Positions 27,101-34,482 of a DNA stretch of 44,428 bases are shown here, piece by piece. Source of the DNA: Bacteroidota bacterium. Lineage in GTDB: Bacteria > Bacteroidota > Bacteroidia > B-17B0 > Aurantibacillaceae. The notes below the pieces were generated by a model. That model did not search any database and had not been told where the DNA came from. It saw only the letters and a program-made list of their open reading frames with translations. Where the stretch lies: assembly GCA_013288015.1 (NCBI GenBank), contig JABDCR010000019.1:106-44533 (forward strand), in the 5' to 3' direction. A program made the position numbers and the translations under genes. Positions within the stretch are counted from its first letter, which is position 1. Each line of letters begins with the position of its first letter.

Positions 27101-27154
27101 AACTTAAATAAAGTCAATCCGTTTGGTTTAATAAAACAGGTAGTAAGTTTTTAG
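24128..27154 (+). CDS. M1-family metallopeptidase with C-terminal beta-barrel-like region
   Basis: A 1008-residue exported zinc aminopeptidase-like protein. The signal peptide is MKKWVLLLFISQIALSQ. The N-terminal beta domain (to about residue 235) is followed by the catalytic domain with GGGMEYPNIT (substrate-recognition GxMEN equivalent, Met346-Glu347) and the full zinc site HEVGHNW-x16-DEG (His369, Glu370, His373, Glu392). From about 640 to the end, the sequence has alternating aromatic/hydrophobic strands and short turns and ends in ...QVVSF with a terminal Phe, as in outer-membrane barrels. I take ATG 24128; the in-frame TTG at 24101 would place charged residues ahead of the signal peptide. 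The gene stands alone between a terminator and a convergent ferredoxin. Confidence 0.9.
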   Translation: MKKWVLLLFISQIALSQKTYFQQQVDYIINVKLNDVKHTLSANESIIYTNNSPDTLKFIYFHLWPNAYKDNNTALAKQFLKQGSRSFYFTKEQDRGYIDSLDFKTDNQSLKIEYDKNNPDICKVFLKQALAPGEKTTITTPFKVKIPSATISRLGHDNQAYYITQWYPKPAVYDASGWNQMPYLDQGEFYAEFGSFDVSITLPKNYVLAATGDRYDNEEEEKFLQQKIIATEQKIKMLDSALFKRDLSFPLSDTALKTVRFKQSNVHDFAWFADKRYNVLRGELVLPHTKTSVSTWAFFTDTDIDLWRNAIEYISDATYYYSLWNGDYAYNNVTAVDGTIAAGGGMEYPNITIIGETSTAFELDMLITHEVGHNWFYGMLGSNERKNAWMDEGINSFNELRYVRTKYPNATLATILGRDSTFGLLHVNKYKQAHSYYWLYAMSAKQGEDQADALPAEAFSEMNYGAIVYSKTAILFNYLMDYMGENDFDIAMQFYFNQCKFKHPKPADLRKTLEYFSEKNLSWFFDDLISTTKKIDYKVTSVHKEPDGSYSVNVKNVGSVLGPVSLYGLNKKDLVGMVWYDGFEGTKTFLFPPSDVTSFRIDYNEAMPDINRKNNTIKTNGLLKKREPLKPEFIAALDNPYKTQLFYSPIMGYNLYNGYMLGLAYYNHVLFEKKVETELAPMYAFGNKNVTGMANVKLNIHPKGIFSTINIGVKTQRFAYEQNVFTNNYNKLAPYINLDFKKKYATSLFQHRLTYRYVYIQKQITGYDADALNGGYNAMQQNFSYGVHDLMYQFASSNALYPTFIKVNGQANADMQKVSVTLLQKIFVNKTKYFEIRAFAGIMNLQNQSTPISYFFKLSGTKGDNDYMYDNLYFGRAEQGGLAAAQFIENDGAFKVYTYLGQTNNWLATLNIKSPKIFKLPLLLYADIGVCATDKLSPPNQSFFYDAGIDIVIYRDVFEIFVPLGISKNIQDLNNLIGTKNGIFQQIRFVLNLNKVNPFGLIKQVVSF

Positions 27155-27177
27155 AAACAGCAAATAATTTACTGTTT
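27155..27177 (-). terminator. Possible terminator between M1 peptidase and ferredoxin genes
   Basis: AAACAG (27155-27160) pairs with CTGTTT (27172-27177), with AAAT/ATTT inside; in minus-strand RNA the remaining mismatch becomes a G-U pair. It has no T run, so it may be only a hairpin. Confidence 0.3.
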
Positions 27178-27527
27178 TACAAATGCATAGCAGCTTTTTT
27201 TGCTAACAGCATTTCCTCAGTTTCTACATGGGCTTCATCTGGCACACAGCAATCAACCGGGCAAACGGCGGCACATTGTGGCTCATCATGAAAGCCTTTA
27301 CACTCGGTACATTTATCAGCAACAATATAATAAACATCCATGCTATTAGGCGTTTGTGGGGCACTAGCATCTGCTTCAACACCCGTGCTAAGTCCTTTAA
27401 ACATACCAGTAACCGTACTTCCATCGGCAAAGCGCCACTCGGCACCACCTTCATATATAGCATTATTTGGACATTCGGGTTCACAAGCCCCGCAGTTTAT
27501 ACATTCGTCAGTTATTTTAATAGACAT
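27177..27527 (-). CDS. 2[4Fe-4S] ferredoxin-like protein
   Basis: A 116-residue electron carrier with two iron-sulfur motifs: CINCGACEPECP near the N-terminus (CxxCxxCxxxCP), and CTECKGFHDEPQCAAVCP followed by VDCC in the second half, where the insertion between the second and third Cys is typical of the longer YfhL-like and Bacteroidota ferredoxins. The segment between the motifs (about 25-70) is a lineage-specific insert. Partner enzymes are not clear; the divergent acyl-CoA reductase is a possibility by position only. Confidence 0.93.
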   Translation of the reverse strand: MSIKITDECINCGACEPECPNNAIYEGGAEWRFADGSTVTGMFKGLSTGVEADASAPQTPNSMDVYYIVADKCTECKGFHDEPQCAAVCPVDCCVPDEAHVETEEMLLAKKAAMHL

Positions 27528-27559
27528 TTTAGTTTAGTTTTGCTGAATTAAAATCGATG

Positions 27560-27567
27560 CAAATATA
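27560..27567 (-). promoter_or_regulatory. -7 element TATATTTG of the ferredoxin gene
   Basis: Read on the minus strand this is a perfect TAnnTTTG, 32 bases ahead of the ferredoxin ATG (27527). No TTG at the -33 distance is seen. It lies in the 75-base divergent region shared with the acyl-CoA reductase gene. Confidence 0.5.
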
Positions 27568-27602
27568 CACATCATTTGCTTAATTATTGATTTACATAAA
27601 AA

Positions 27603-28643
27603 ATGGAAAAAAGGGTGCAGGCATTTTTAAAACTAAGAGATTTTCTATCAGATTTTTTAGGTGAAAGAAAAAATAACACGTACACAGCCAAGTATGAGCA
27701 TTTAGATGAATTAATTAAAGAAACCTACTCTTACAATGGTTGGTTTACTGACGAGTTTGTAAAAAAAGCCCTGCAAGGTATCGTTCAATTGTTAGAGCCA
27801 ACTAAACTAAAAGAGTTTATAAAGGAAATTAAAGAACCCAAAAAAACCAAAACAGTTGCTGTTATTATGGCAGGTAACATACCGGCAGTTGGTTTTCACG
27901 ATTTTATGTGCGTGTTACTTTCGGGTAACAAAATCTTAATTAAACCATCAAGCGACGATAAAATACTGATTACTTTTTTAGCAGAATTTTTAATGAAGGT
28001 TGAGCCTTCATTTAAAGATTATATACTTTTTACCGATGGCCGATTGATAAATTTTGATGCCGTTATTGCCACAGGCAGCAATAACAGTGCGCTTTATTTC
28101 GAAAAATATTTTGGCAAGTATCCGCACATAATTCGTAAAAACAGAACATCGGTTGCTGTACTTGCAGGTAACGAAACTACTGAAGAATTAACCCTTTTAG
28201 GAAACGATATTTTCGATTATTTTGGCTTGGGATGTCGAAACGTATCTAAGCTTTATGTACCTAGAGGTTATAATTTTAATGAATTTTACGAAAGCATTTT
28301 TTCTTTTTCAGAAATTATTCAGAATAAAAAATATGCCAATAACCATGAGTATAACAGAGCTATCTACCTTTTAAATCAGGAGAAGTTTTTAGATAATAAC
28401 TTTCTGATTTTAAGAGAGACTAATTCCCTTCATTCGCCCATAGCTGTTTTATTTTATGAGCAGTACGAAAATCTGGATGAAATTTCTCAAAAACTGAAAG
28501 GTTTAGAAGCAGAATTGCAGGGTGTAGTTTCTAACACCAAGTTGTCAATAAAAACCATTCCCATAGGAAAATCGCAGGTTCCAACGGTTTTCGATTTTTC
28601 AGATAATATAAACACGCTTTACTTTCTGAATAATTTAAATTAA
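27603..28643 (+). CDS. LuxC-like acyl-CoA reductase
   Basis: A 346-residue cytoplasmic enzyme of the aldehyde dehydrogenase-like LuxC group, which reduces acyl-CoA to fatty aldehyde with NADPH. Visible landmarks are VAVIMAGNIPAVGFHDFMCV and GNKILIKPSSDDK (nucleotide-binding region), VIATGSNNSALYFEKYFG, and the catalytic-cysteine segment FGLGCRNVSKLYVPRGYN (Cys211). No LuxD/LuxE partner is in the window, so this is not a bioluminescence operon. It is divergent from the ferredoxin. The PKD gene follows 20 bases after the stop and may be cotranscribed. Confidence 0.87.
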   Translation: MEKRVQAFLKLRDFLSDFLGERKNNTYTAKYEHLDELIKETYSYNGWFTDEFVKKALQGIVQLLEPTKLKEFIKEIKEPKKTKTVAVIMAGNIPAVGFHDFMCVLLSGNKILIKPSSDDKILITFLAEFLMKVEPSFKDYILFTDGRLINFDAVIATGSNNSALYFEKYFGKYPHIIRKNRTSVAVLAGNETTEELTLLGNDIFDYFGLGCRNVSKLYVPRGYNFNEFYESIFSFSEIIQNKKYANNHEYNRAIYLLNQEKFLDNNFLILRETNSLHSPIAVLFYEQYENLDEISQKLKGLEAELQGVVSNTKLSIKTIPIGKSQVPTVFDFSDNINTLYFLNNLN

Positions 28644-28663
28644 ATTAGCTGCATAATTCATTT

Positions 28664-29506
28664 ATGAGCATTAAAAATATTTTTAGCGCAATATTATTTA
28701 TCTGTTTCTTTCAGACTTTACAAGCTGCCAACGTAACTATCACTACTAGTAAAGATACCGTTTGCACAGGCGCTGATGTAAAATTTAAGGGGAGTGGGGT
28801 AGGTACTATAATAAAATACCAATGGGCTGTTGATTCTACTATTGGGGTTACCATAAGTCCTAACGATTCATCTCAAAACGTAACAGTAAACTTTGCAAAA
28901 CCAGGTACATACACGGTTACACTTTATGTTACACTTAATACATTGGCAAAAGACTCTTCAAAAAAAATAATCACCGTTATACAAAGTGCTACGGCCTTAT
29001 TTGCTACATCAGTAATGACCACCGGTGTGCCGCAAAGTGTAAGTTTTACAAATGCTTCTACTAATGCACCTAATGGATTTGTTTGGAATTTTGGAGATAA
29101 TGGCACATCTATACAAACTAACCCAACGCATTCTTTTGCAACGGCTGCGGCTTACACGGTTACTTTAATTGCTTATGGCAATCATGGTTGTAATGATACT
29201 ACAAGCTCGCCCCTTATCATTTCAGATACAGCAGGCTTAACTATGCCAAATGTTTTTACGCCCAATGGTGATGGTGTTAATGATGTTTTTGCACCCAATG
29301 CACATGGTTTAAAGACATTAGATTGCACTATTTATGACCGTTGGGGAGCTAAAGTAATAGACATGGATATCAATTTAGAATATTGGGATGGTTACACTAC
29401 ATCAGGTATGGCTTGTACAGCCGGAACATATTTCTATACTGTAAAAGCAACCGATGTAAACGGTAAATCGTACAATTTAAAAGGGTTTATTCAACTTATC
29501 CGATAG
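28664..29506 (+). CDS. PKD-domain protein with T9SS type B sorting domain
   Basis: A 280-residue secreted protein. The signal peptide is MSIKNIFSAILFICFFQTLQA. Two PKD-like beta-sandwich domains follow at about 25-105 (YQWAVDS, NFAKPGTYTVTLYV) and 110-188 (FVWNFGDNGTS, HSFATAAAYTVTLIA). The C-terminus from 193 is a type B sorting domain (MPNVFTPNGDGVNDVFAPN, IYDRWGAKV, WDGYTTSG, AGTYFYTVK, final FIQLIR). It is a small exported surface or matrix protein with no visible enzyme domain. The ABC ATPase frame opens right after its TAG stop, an odd partner for a surface protein. Confidence 0.9.
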   Translation: MSIKNIFSAILFICFFQTLQAANVTITTSKDTVCTGADVKFKGSGVGTIIKYQWAVDSTIGVTISPNDSSQNVTVNFAKPGTYTVTLYVTLNTLAKDSSKKIITVIQSATALFATSVMTTGVPQSVSFTNASTNAPNGFVWNFGDNGTSIQTNPTHSFATAAAYTVTLIAYGNHGCNDTTSSPLIISDTAGLTMPNVFTPNGDGVNDVFAPNAHGLKTLDCTIYDRWGAKVIDMDINLEYWDGYTTSGMACTAGTYFYTVKATDVNGKSYNLKGFIQLIR

Positions 29507-29509
29507 ACT

Positions 29510-30226
29510 ATTTTACAGGTAGATAAAATACAATTTAACTACCCAAACGAAACCCTTTTTAAGGGCTTAAAAAACATTTCTTTCCAATTAAACACGGCCC
29601 AAACACTTGTTTTGGTTGGCAAAAGCGGGAGTGGGAAAACCACTTTACTTAAATGTATTTATGGGTTAGAAGATTTGCAGGGCGGAGAAATTACATTTAA
29701 TAGCGAACGCGTTTTAGGTCCGGCATACAACTTAATTCCCGGGCACATAAATATGAAACTGGTTAGCACTGGTTATGCTTTGTTAGAGCATCATACAGTG
29801 TACGAAAACATTGCCGATATTTTAATTGGCTACCACGATGATTATAAGAAGAAGAAGATAAACGAACTGCTCCGCCTTATTGAAATGACTGCCCTTAGAG
29901 ATAAAAAAGTAAGTACTTTATCTGATGGACAAAGGCAGCGCGTAGCCTTGGCAAAAGCCATTTGCCTTTTTCCTGAACTTTTGTTGTTAGATGAGCCTTT
30001 TAGTAACCTGGATATCATTTTAAAAGAAAAAATATTTACCTATATCCAAAAAAAACTGAAGCAGCATAAGGCTTCTTGTATTATAGTAACCCATCGTTTA
30101 GATGAAGTTTTAAGCAGTGCCGATTGTTTGGGCATTATAAAAAATGGCAAGTTAATTCAGTTAGATACTTATAAAAGGATTAAGAAAGCACCTGTTAATG
30201 AGTATGTGAAAGGTTTAATTAGTTAG
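29510..30226 (+). CDS. ABC transporter ATP-binding protein with apparent ATT start
   Basis: A 238-residue ABC ATPase, cytoplasmic motor of a transporter. Motifs are the Walker A GKSGSGKT (residues 37-44), signature TLSDGQRQRVALAKA (LSDGQ instead of LSGGQ), Walker B LLLLDEPFS and the H-loop VTHR. The frame is open from the stop of the previous gene (29504-29506), and the codons after it give ILQVDKIQFNYPNETLF, a textbook ABC N-terminus, but contain no ATG, GTG or TTG. The first standard start, TTG 29612, would fall right at Walker A and remove the first strands. ATT at 29510 is therefore the likeliest start; a pseudogene or base error is the alternative. No permease lies next to it. Confidence 0.8.
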   Translation: MLQVDKIQFNYPNETLFKGLKNISFQLNTAQTLVLVGKSGSGKTTLLKCIYGLEDLQGGEITFNSERVLGPAYNLIPGHINMKLVSTGYALLEHHTVYENIADILIGYHDDYKKKKINELLRLIEMTALRDKKVSTLSDGQRQRVALAKAICLFPELLLLDEPFSNLDIILKEKIFTYIQKKLKQHKASCIIVTHRLDEVLSSADCLGIIKNGKLIQLDTYKRIKKAPVNEYVKGLIS

Positions 30227-30236
30227 ATTAGTAGTA

Positions 30237-30479
30237 ATGAAAAGCAAACCCGATAAAAATATTCTTGATGCAATGAGCAATGACCCTTTAAATTGGAAGG
30301 GCCCATTTTATTTTAATAAAAAAGATACCCGTATAATATTGCCTAAACACTGTAAATCTTTCGGTTGGACTTTAAATTTTGCTAATCCATACACTTTTCT
30401 GTTTTTAGCTTTTAGTGTTATTATTGTGGCATTGTTGCAATATGTTTTCAATGTAGTATATGCTAAATTAGTGCTTTAG
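30237..30479 (+). CDS. Small DUF5808-like membrane protein
   Basis: An 80-residue protein. The first 55 residues carry NWKGPFYFNKKDTRIILPK and FGWTLNFANPYT, the pattern of DUF5808 (an aromatic Tyr-x-Asn, Asp-x-Arg, Pro-Lys and Trp-x-Leu-Asn-Phe-x-Asn series). A single membrane helix follows (about 53-73, FLFLAFSVIIVALLQYVF). Function is unknown. It begins ten bases after the ABC gene, which suggests cotranscription. Confidence 0.75.
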   Translation: MKSKPDKNILDAMSNDPLNWKGPFYFNKKDTRIILPKHCKSFGWTLNFANPYTFLFLAFSVIIVALLQYVFNVVYAKLVL

Positions 30480-30503
30480 TAAGGCTTCTTAACTTATAAT
30501 TTT

Positions 30504-30511
30504 TAATTTTG
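30504..30511 (+). promoter_or_regulatory. -7 element TAATTTTG four bases before dapA
   Basis: A perfect TAnnTTTG match ending four bases before the dapA ATG. The junction TTTTGCACCATG is almost the same as that of pyrE (TTTTGCGCCATG). No TTG is seen at the -33 distance. Confidence 0.6.
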
Positions 30512-30515
30512 CACC

Positions 30516-31403
30516 ATGTCTATTTACACACAATTAAAAGGAACAGGTGTTGCCATTGTTACACCTTTTACAAAAACAGGTGCTGTTGATTTTGCCGGCT
30601 TAAGCAAATTAATTAACCACCTTATTAAAGGTAAGGTAGAGTACTTAGTTGTGCTTGGTACCACGGGCGAAACAGCTACTTTAAGTCAAGAAGAAAAACA
30701 ACAAGTAGTTAATCACGTAATAAAAGAAACCAAAAAGCGTGTGCCTTTGGTTTTAGGCATTGGGGGTAATAATACACAAGAAGTTATAGATATTATTAAG
30801 CATAGCAATTTATCTGCTTTTGCAGCTATTTTATCGGTATCACCTTATTACAATAAGCCTTCTCAACAAGGCATTTATCAGCATTATAAAGCCATTGCGC
30901 AATCAACTACTAAACCCATTATACTTTACAATGTACCGGGTAGAACGGCTTCTAATATTACAGCAGATACAACCTTAAAACTTGCCCACGATTTTAAAAA
31001 CATTGTGGCCATTAAAGAAGCTTCGGGTAATTTAGAGCAATGCATGAGCATCATAAATAACCGACCAAAAAACTTTTTAGTAATTAGTGGCGATGATAAT
31101 TTAACCTTGCCATTATTGGCTTGTGGTGCTGATGGTGTTATATCTGTTTTGGCTAATGTTTATCCAAAAGATTTTTCTGAAATGGTACGTTGCGGCTTAA
31201 AAGGAGATTTTGCAACAGCTCGTAAACTGCATTACAAAACTTTTGAAATAACCAATCAGCTTTTTGCCGATGGCAACCCCGGTGGCGCTAAAATAGCCTT
31301 AGAATTATTGAAGGTTTGTGGTTCTGATGTTCGCTTGCCTTTAGTAAAACCAAATGATGAAGTGCAACAAAAGTTAAAGCAGCTGGTTGCTTCCTATAAA
31401 TAG
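30516..31403 (+). CDS. dapA: 4-hydroxy-tetrahydrodipicolinate synthase
   Basis: DapA condenses pyruvate with aspartate semialdehyde, the first step committed to diaminopimelate and lysine, and so feeds peptidoglycan synthesis. The 295-residue TIM-barrel protein has GTTGETATLS, the active-site Tyr138 and Arg143 in LYNVPGRT, and the Schiff-base Lys167 in VAIKEASGN. Length is normal. It has its own promoter directly before the start and no clear terminator after its stop. Confidence 0.95.
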   Translation: MSIYTQLKGTGVAIVTPFTKTGAVDFAGLSKLINHLIKGKVEYLVVLGTTGETATLSQEEKQQVVNHVIKETKKRVPLVLGIGGNNTQEVIDIIKHSNLSAFAAILSVSPYYNKPSQQGIYQHYKAIAQSTTKPIILYNVPGRTASNITADTTLKLAHDFKNIVAIKEASGNLEQCMSIINNRPKNFLVISGDDNLTLPLLACGADGVISVLANVYPKDFSEMVRCGLKGDFATARKLHYKTFEITNQLFADGNPGGAKIALELLKVCGSDVRLPLVKPNDEVQQKLKQLVASYK

Positions 31404-31429
31404 GTCTATCTTTTTTTCTTATATTTGGT

Positions 31430-31437
31430 ATAATAAC
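31430..31437 (+). promoter_or_regulatory. -7 element TATATTTG upstream of the T9SS cargo gene
   Basis: A perfect TAnnTTTG ten bases ahead of the ATG at 31448. No TTG is found at the -33 distance. Confidence 0.5.
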
Positions 31438-31447
31438 TACTTACCCC

Positions 31448-33280
31448 ATGAATAAAAAAAATATTTTTTTTATAGCTTGCCTTGTAGCTTCAATATTTGC
31501 AAAAGCACAAACAGCAGAATATTTAAGTGAAAAAAAAATCACCAAAATACTTGAAAAATCAAAAAAAAGTGGAACTCCGGAATGGGAAATTGAAATCAAA
31601 AAGAAATTATTATACGAACAAAAAAATAAACCTGTCATTAATGAAAAAGAAAGTTTGCAATTTCCTCATGTAAACTCTAGTTCATGTACAAATCCAGGTT
31701 TTGAAGATGGCACCACAAACGGTTGGACATTTTTTAGCGGGCAAATCTGCACGAGTTCAACTCCTTTGCCTTGTAACACTTGTCCTACAACACCTGGTGC
31801 TATTGATTGGGTTTTAGGTGCGGCTGCCAATCAAGGTTCATGTAGCTTACAATCCAGTGGTTTTCAGTCTGTAGCTGGCTCCGATTTTTATGGAGCTTTT
31901 CCTACTCTTGCCCCTGGGAGTGGTAATAACTACTCTATGTTGTTAAATAATGCTTGTAGTAATGGGAAAATTGAAAAAGCAGTTTATTCATTTGTCGTAA
32001 GTCCATCTTCTAATACATTTAATTATCAATATGCAGTTGTATTACAAAGTGGGGGTCATCCTCCTAATGAACAACCTTATTTTCATGTAGATGCTACAGA
32101 TGTTACCACAGGAACTGTAATTCCTTGTACAGAGTATGATGCAATTGCGCCATCGTCTGGCAATCTTAATGGTTGGTCAATTTCACCCCAAGATAACTCG
32201 GTTTATACATATCCGTGGACCAGTGTTTCTTTCGATTTATCTAGTCCGACTTATGTTGGTCACACTATACAAGTAGAATTTATAGTGAGTGATTGTAACC
32301 AATGTGGGCATTTTGGTTACTGTTATATTGATGCAAATTGCAATTCAACTCAAACAACATCATCCGATACTTTATGTTTAGGTGGAAGTACAACGCTATC
32401 TGGCCCTCCTGGTTTTTCAAGCTATACTTGGTCAGGCCCGGTTTCGGGTACAGGGCAAAATCTATTTACAGGCACACCAGGTAATTATACATTAACAACT
32501 ACATCTGCAGGAGGTTGTTCGGCACCAACTTTATATTATAACTTAGTTCAAAGTGCAACTACATCTACAACTACGGTAAACATACAAGTTTCAAAAGACA
32601 CCATTTGTAGTGGCACTACAACTACTTTAACAGCAAGCGGAGCCAATTCTTATGTATGGAGTAATAATTCAACCTCAAACTCTATAGTTGTGTCGCCAAC
32701 AGCTAACACAACATATTCTGTTTTAGGCACAGATAATTCAGGATGTGGTGATACAGCAGTATCTAAGGTAATTAATGTTGTACAAACTAATGTTTCAATT
32801 TTAGCAACCCATGATTCTATTTGTCCTGGAACAGCAGATATTTTAACAGCAAATGGAGCGAGTACTTATACTTGGAGTAGCAATGCAGGTAGCGTTACCA
32901 CAAATTCGGTATCTGTTTCTCCATCAATAAATTCTACATATACGGTTAGTGGTATAGATAATAGCACGGGTTGTTTAGGTACTTCAATAAAAACTGTTAT
33001 TGTAAAAAACTGCACAACAACAGGTGTAAACCAGTTTATAAATTATCCGAATGAAGTAACTGTGTTTCCAAACCCCGCAACAGAAACCCTTTATATTGAA
33101 TGCATATTAAAAAATGCAACGTTATATATAACTGATATATTAGGTAATAAAGTAAAACAGGCCGGTGTAGAAAACGAACTGACAACTATTGATATAAGTA
33201 GTTTAGGTAAGGGCATTTATTTTTTAAATGTAAAAACAGTCAATAATGTTATTACTAAAAAGTTTATTGTGCAGCGATAG
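31448..33280 (+). CDS. Secreted Ig-like repeat protein with T9SS type A sorting domain
   Basis: A 610-residue exported protein. The signal peptide is MNKKNIFFIACLVASIFAKAQ. Residues 60-295 form a large Cys-rich domain (CTNPGFEDGTTNGWTFFSG, several CxxC pairs) that looks like a carbohydrate-binding or MAM-like beta-sandwich, though I cannot name it. Three Ig_7-like repeats follow (each xICxG...TLTASGAxxYxWS...TYxVxGxDxxGC). The last 74 residues (from VTVFPNPATE) are a type A sorting domain with DILGNKV and GIYFLNVKT, removed after export by T9SS. The class III aminotransferase starts 15 bases later. Confidence 0.88.
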   Translation: MNKKNIFFIACLVASIFAKAQTAEYLSEKKITKILEKSKKSGTPEWEIEIKKKLLYEQKNKPVINEKESLQFPHVNSSSCTNPGFEDGTTNGWTFFSGQICTSSTPLPCNTCPTTPGAIDWVLGAAANQGSCSLQSSGFQSVAGSDFYGAFPTLAPGSGNNYSMLLNNACSNGKIEKAVYSFVVSPSSNTFNYQYAVVLQSGGHPPNEQPYFHVDATDVTTGTVIPCTEYDAIAPSSGNLNGWSISPQDNSVYTYPWTSVSFDLSSPTYVGHTIQVEFIVSDCNQCGHFGYCYIDANCNSTQTTSSDTLCLGGSTTLSGPPGFSSYTWSGPVSGTGQNLFTGTPGNYTLTTTSAGGCSAPTLYYNLVQSATTSTTTVNIQVSKDTICSGTTTTLTASGANSYVWSNNSTSNSIVVSPTANTTYSVLGTDNSGCGDTAVSKVINVVQTNVSILATHDSICPGTADILTANGASTYTWSSNAGSVTTNSVSVSPSINSTYTVSGIDNSTGCLGTSIKTVIVKNCTTTGVNQFINYPNEVTVFPNPATETLYIECILKNATLYITDILGNKVKQAGVENELTTIDISSLGKGIYFLNVKTVNNVITKKFIVQR

Positions 33281-33295
33281 ATGATAATAATATAG

Positions 33296-34474
33296 ATGCA
33301 CCTTTCTCAGAAACAACTTTTTTTACAACATGTAGCGCAAACAAGCCCTGCACCTTTAGCTTTAGAAATTATTTCGGCTAAAGGCATTTATTTAAATGAT
33401 GCAAGTGGTAAACAGTACATCGATTTAATTTCGGGTATATCGGTTAGCAATATTGGACATTGCCACCCAGAAGTAGTGGAAGCGGTAAAAAAACAGACCG
33501 AAACCTTTATGCACTTAATGGTTTATGGCGAGTATGTTCATAGTCCGCAAGTGGTATTAGCAAAAGCACTAACAGATTTACTTCCTGCAAATTTAGATTC
33601 TGTTTATTTTGTAAACTCGGGTGCCGAAGCCACTGAAGGCGCATTAAAATTAGCCAAACGTTTTACCGGGCGCAGCGAAATTATTTCGTTTAAAAACGCT
33701 TATCATGGTAGTACACATGGTGCTTTAAGCGTTATGGGAAGCGAAGAATTTAAAACAAGTTTCCGTCCTTTATTGCCCGATGTAAAAACTATTGAGTTTA
33801 ATAATGAAAGTGATTTACAACATATAACTCATAAAACAGCCTGTGTAATTATAGAACCTGTGCAAGGTGAAGCCGGTGTTATAACAGCTAATCAATCCTT
33901 CCTGAAAAAATTAAGAGAACGCTGCACGGCAACCGAAACACTTTTAATTTTTGACGAAATACAAACAGGTTTTGGACGTACAGGTAGTTTGTTTGCCTTG
34001 GAACAGTACCAAGTAACACCCGATATTTTATTGCTGGCAAAAGGAATGGGAGGCGGAATGCCTATTGGTGCTTTTATTTCTTCAAAACAAATAATGGATT
34101 CCTTAACCAGTAATCCGGTGCTTGGTCATATTACAACCTTTGGGGGGCATCCGGTTTGTTGTGCAGCGGCATTGGCTAACCTTAATGTTATTGTGAAAAA
34201 CAAATTGTATTTACGTGCTAAAGAAATTGAAAGCATTATTAAACAAAAAATAAAGCATCCTAAAATAAAAGAAGTACGTGCACATGGCGCAATTGCTGCT
34301 ATTGATTTTAATGATGAAGCCTTAAATATGCAAACCATCAGCAAATGTATTGAAGCGGGTGTTATAACCGATTGGTTTTTATTCAATACACAAAGCATGC
34401 GCATTGCCCCCCCATTAATTATATCTAATGAAGAATTAGTAAAAGCTTGCGATATTATTTTAGCTTGTATCTAA
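33296..34474 (+). CDS. Class III PLP-dependent aminotransferase (acetylornithine-type)
   Basis: A 392-residue PLP enzyme of the ornithine/acetylornithine aminotransferase family. It shows [20 protein letters not shown], the phosphate-binding [44 protein letters not shown], and the PLP Lys249 in [15 protein letters not shown], followed by [15 protein letters not shown]. Relatives are usually labelled aspartate aminotransferase family; the amino donor is not clear, and no arginine genes are nearby, so I do not give a symbol. It lies 15 bases after the T9SS cargo gene and converges on the porin gene with eight bases between. Confidence 0.88.
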   Translation: MHLSQKQLFLQHVAQTSPAPLALEIISAKGIYLNDASGKQYIDLISGISVSNIGHCHPEVVEAVKKQTETFMHLMVYGEYVHSPQVVLAKALTDLLPANLDSVYFVNSGAEATEGALKLAKRFTGRSEIISFKNAYHGSTHGALSVMGSEEFKTSFRPLLPDVKTIEFNNESDLQHITHKTACVIIEPVQGEAGVITANQSFLKKLRERCTATETLLIFDEIQTGFGRTGSLFALEQYQVTPDILLLAKGMGGGMPIGAFISSKQIMDSLTSNPVLGHITTFGGHPVCCAAALANLNVIVKNKLYLRAKEIESIIKQKIKHPKIKEVRAHGAIAAIDFNDEALNMQTISKCIEAGVITDWFLFNTQSMRIAPPLIISNEELVKACDIILACI

Positions 34475-34482
34475 ACAAAAAT

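Noticed and set aside
27228-27551. Overlapping open frames on both strands across the ferredoxin gene
   Set aside because: Only the minus-strand frame with two CxxCxxC-type iron-sulfur motifs resembles a real protein; the others have no recognisable features.
27603-28643. LuxC homologue as sign of a bioluminescence operon
   Set aside because: No luxA, luxB, luxD or luxE is nearby; LuxC-like reductases are common in Bacteroidota without light production.
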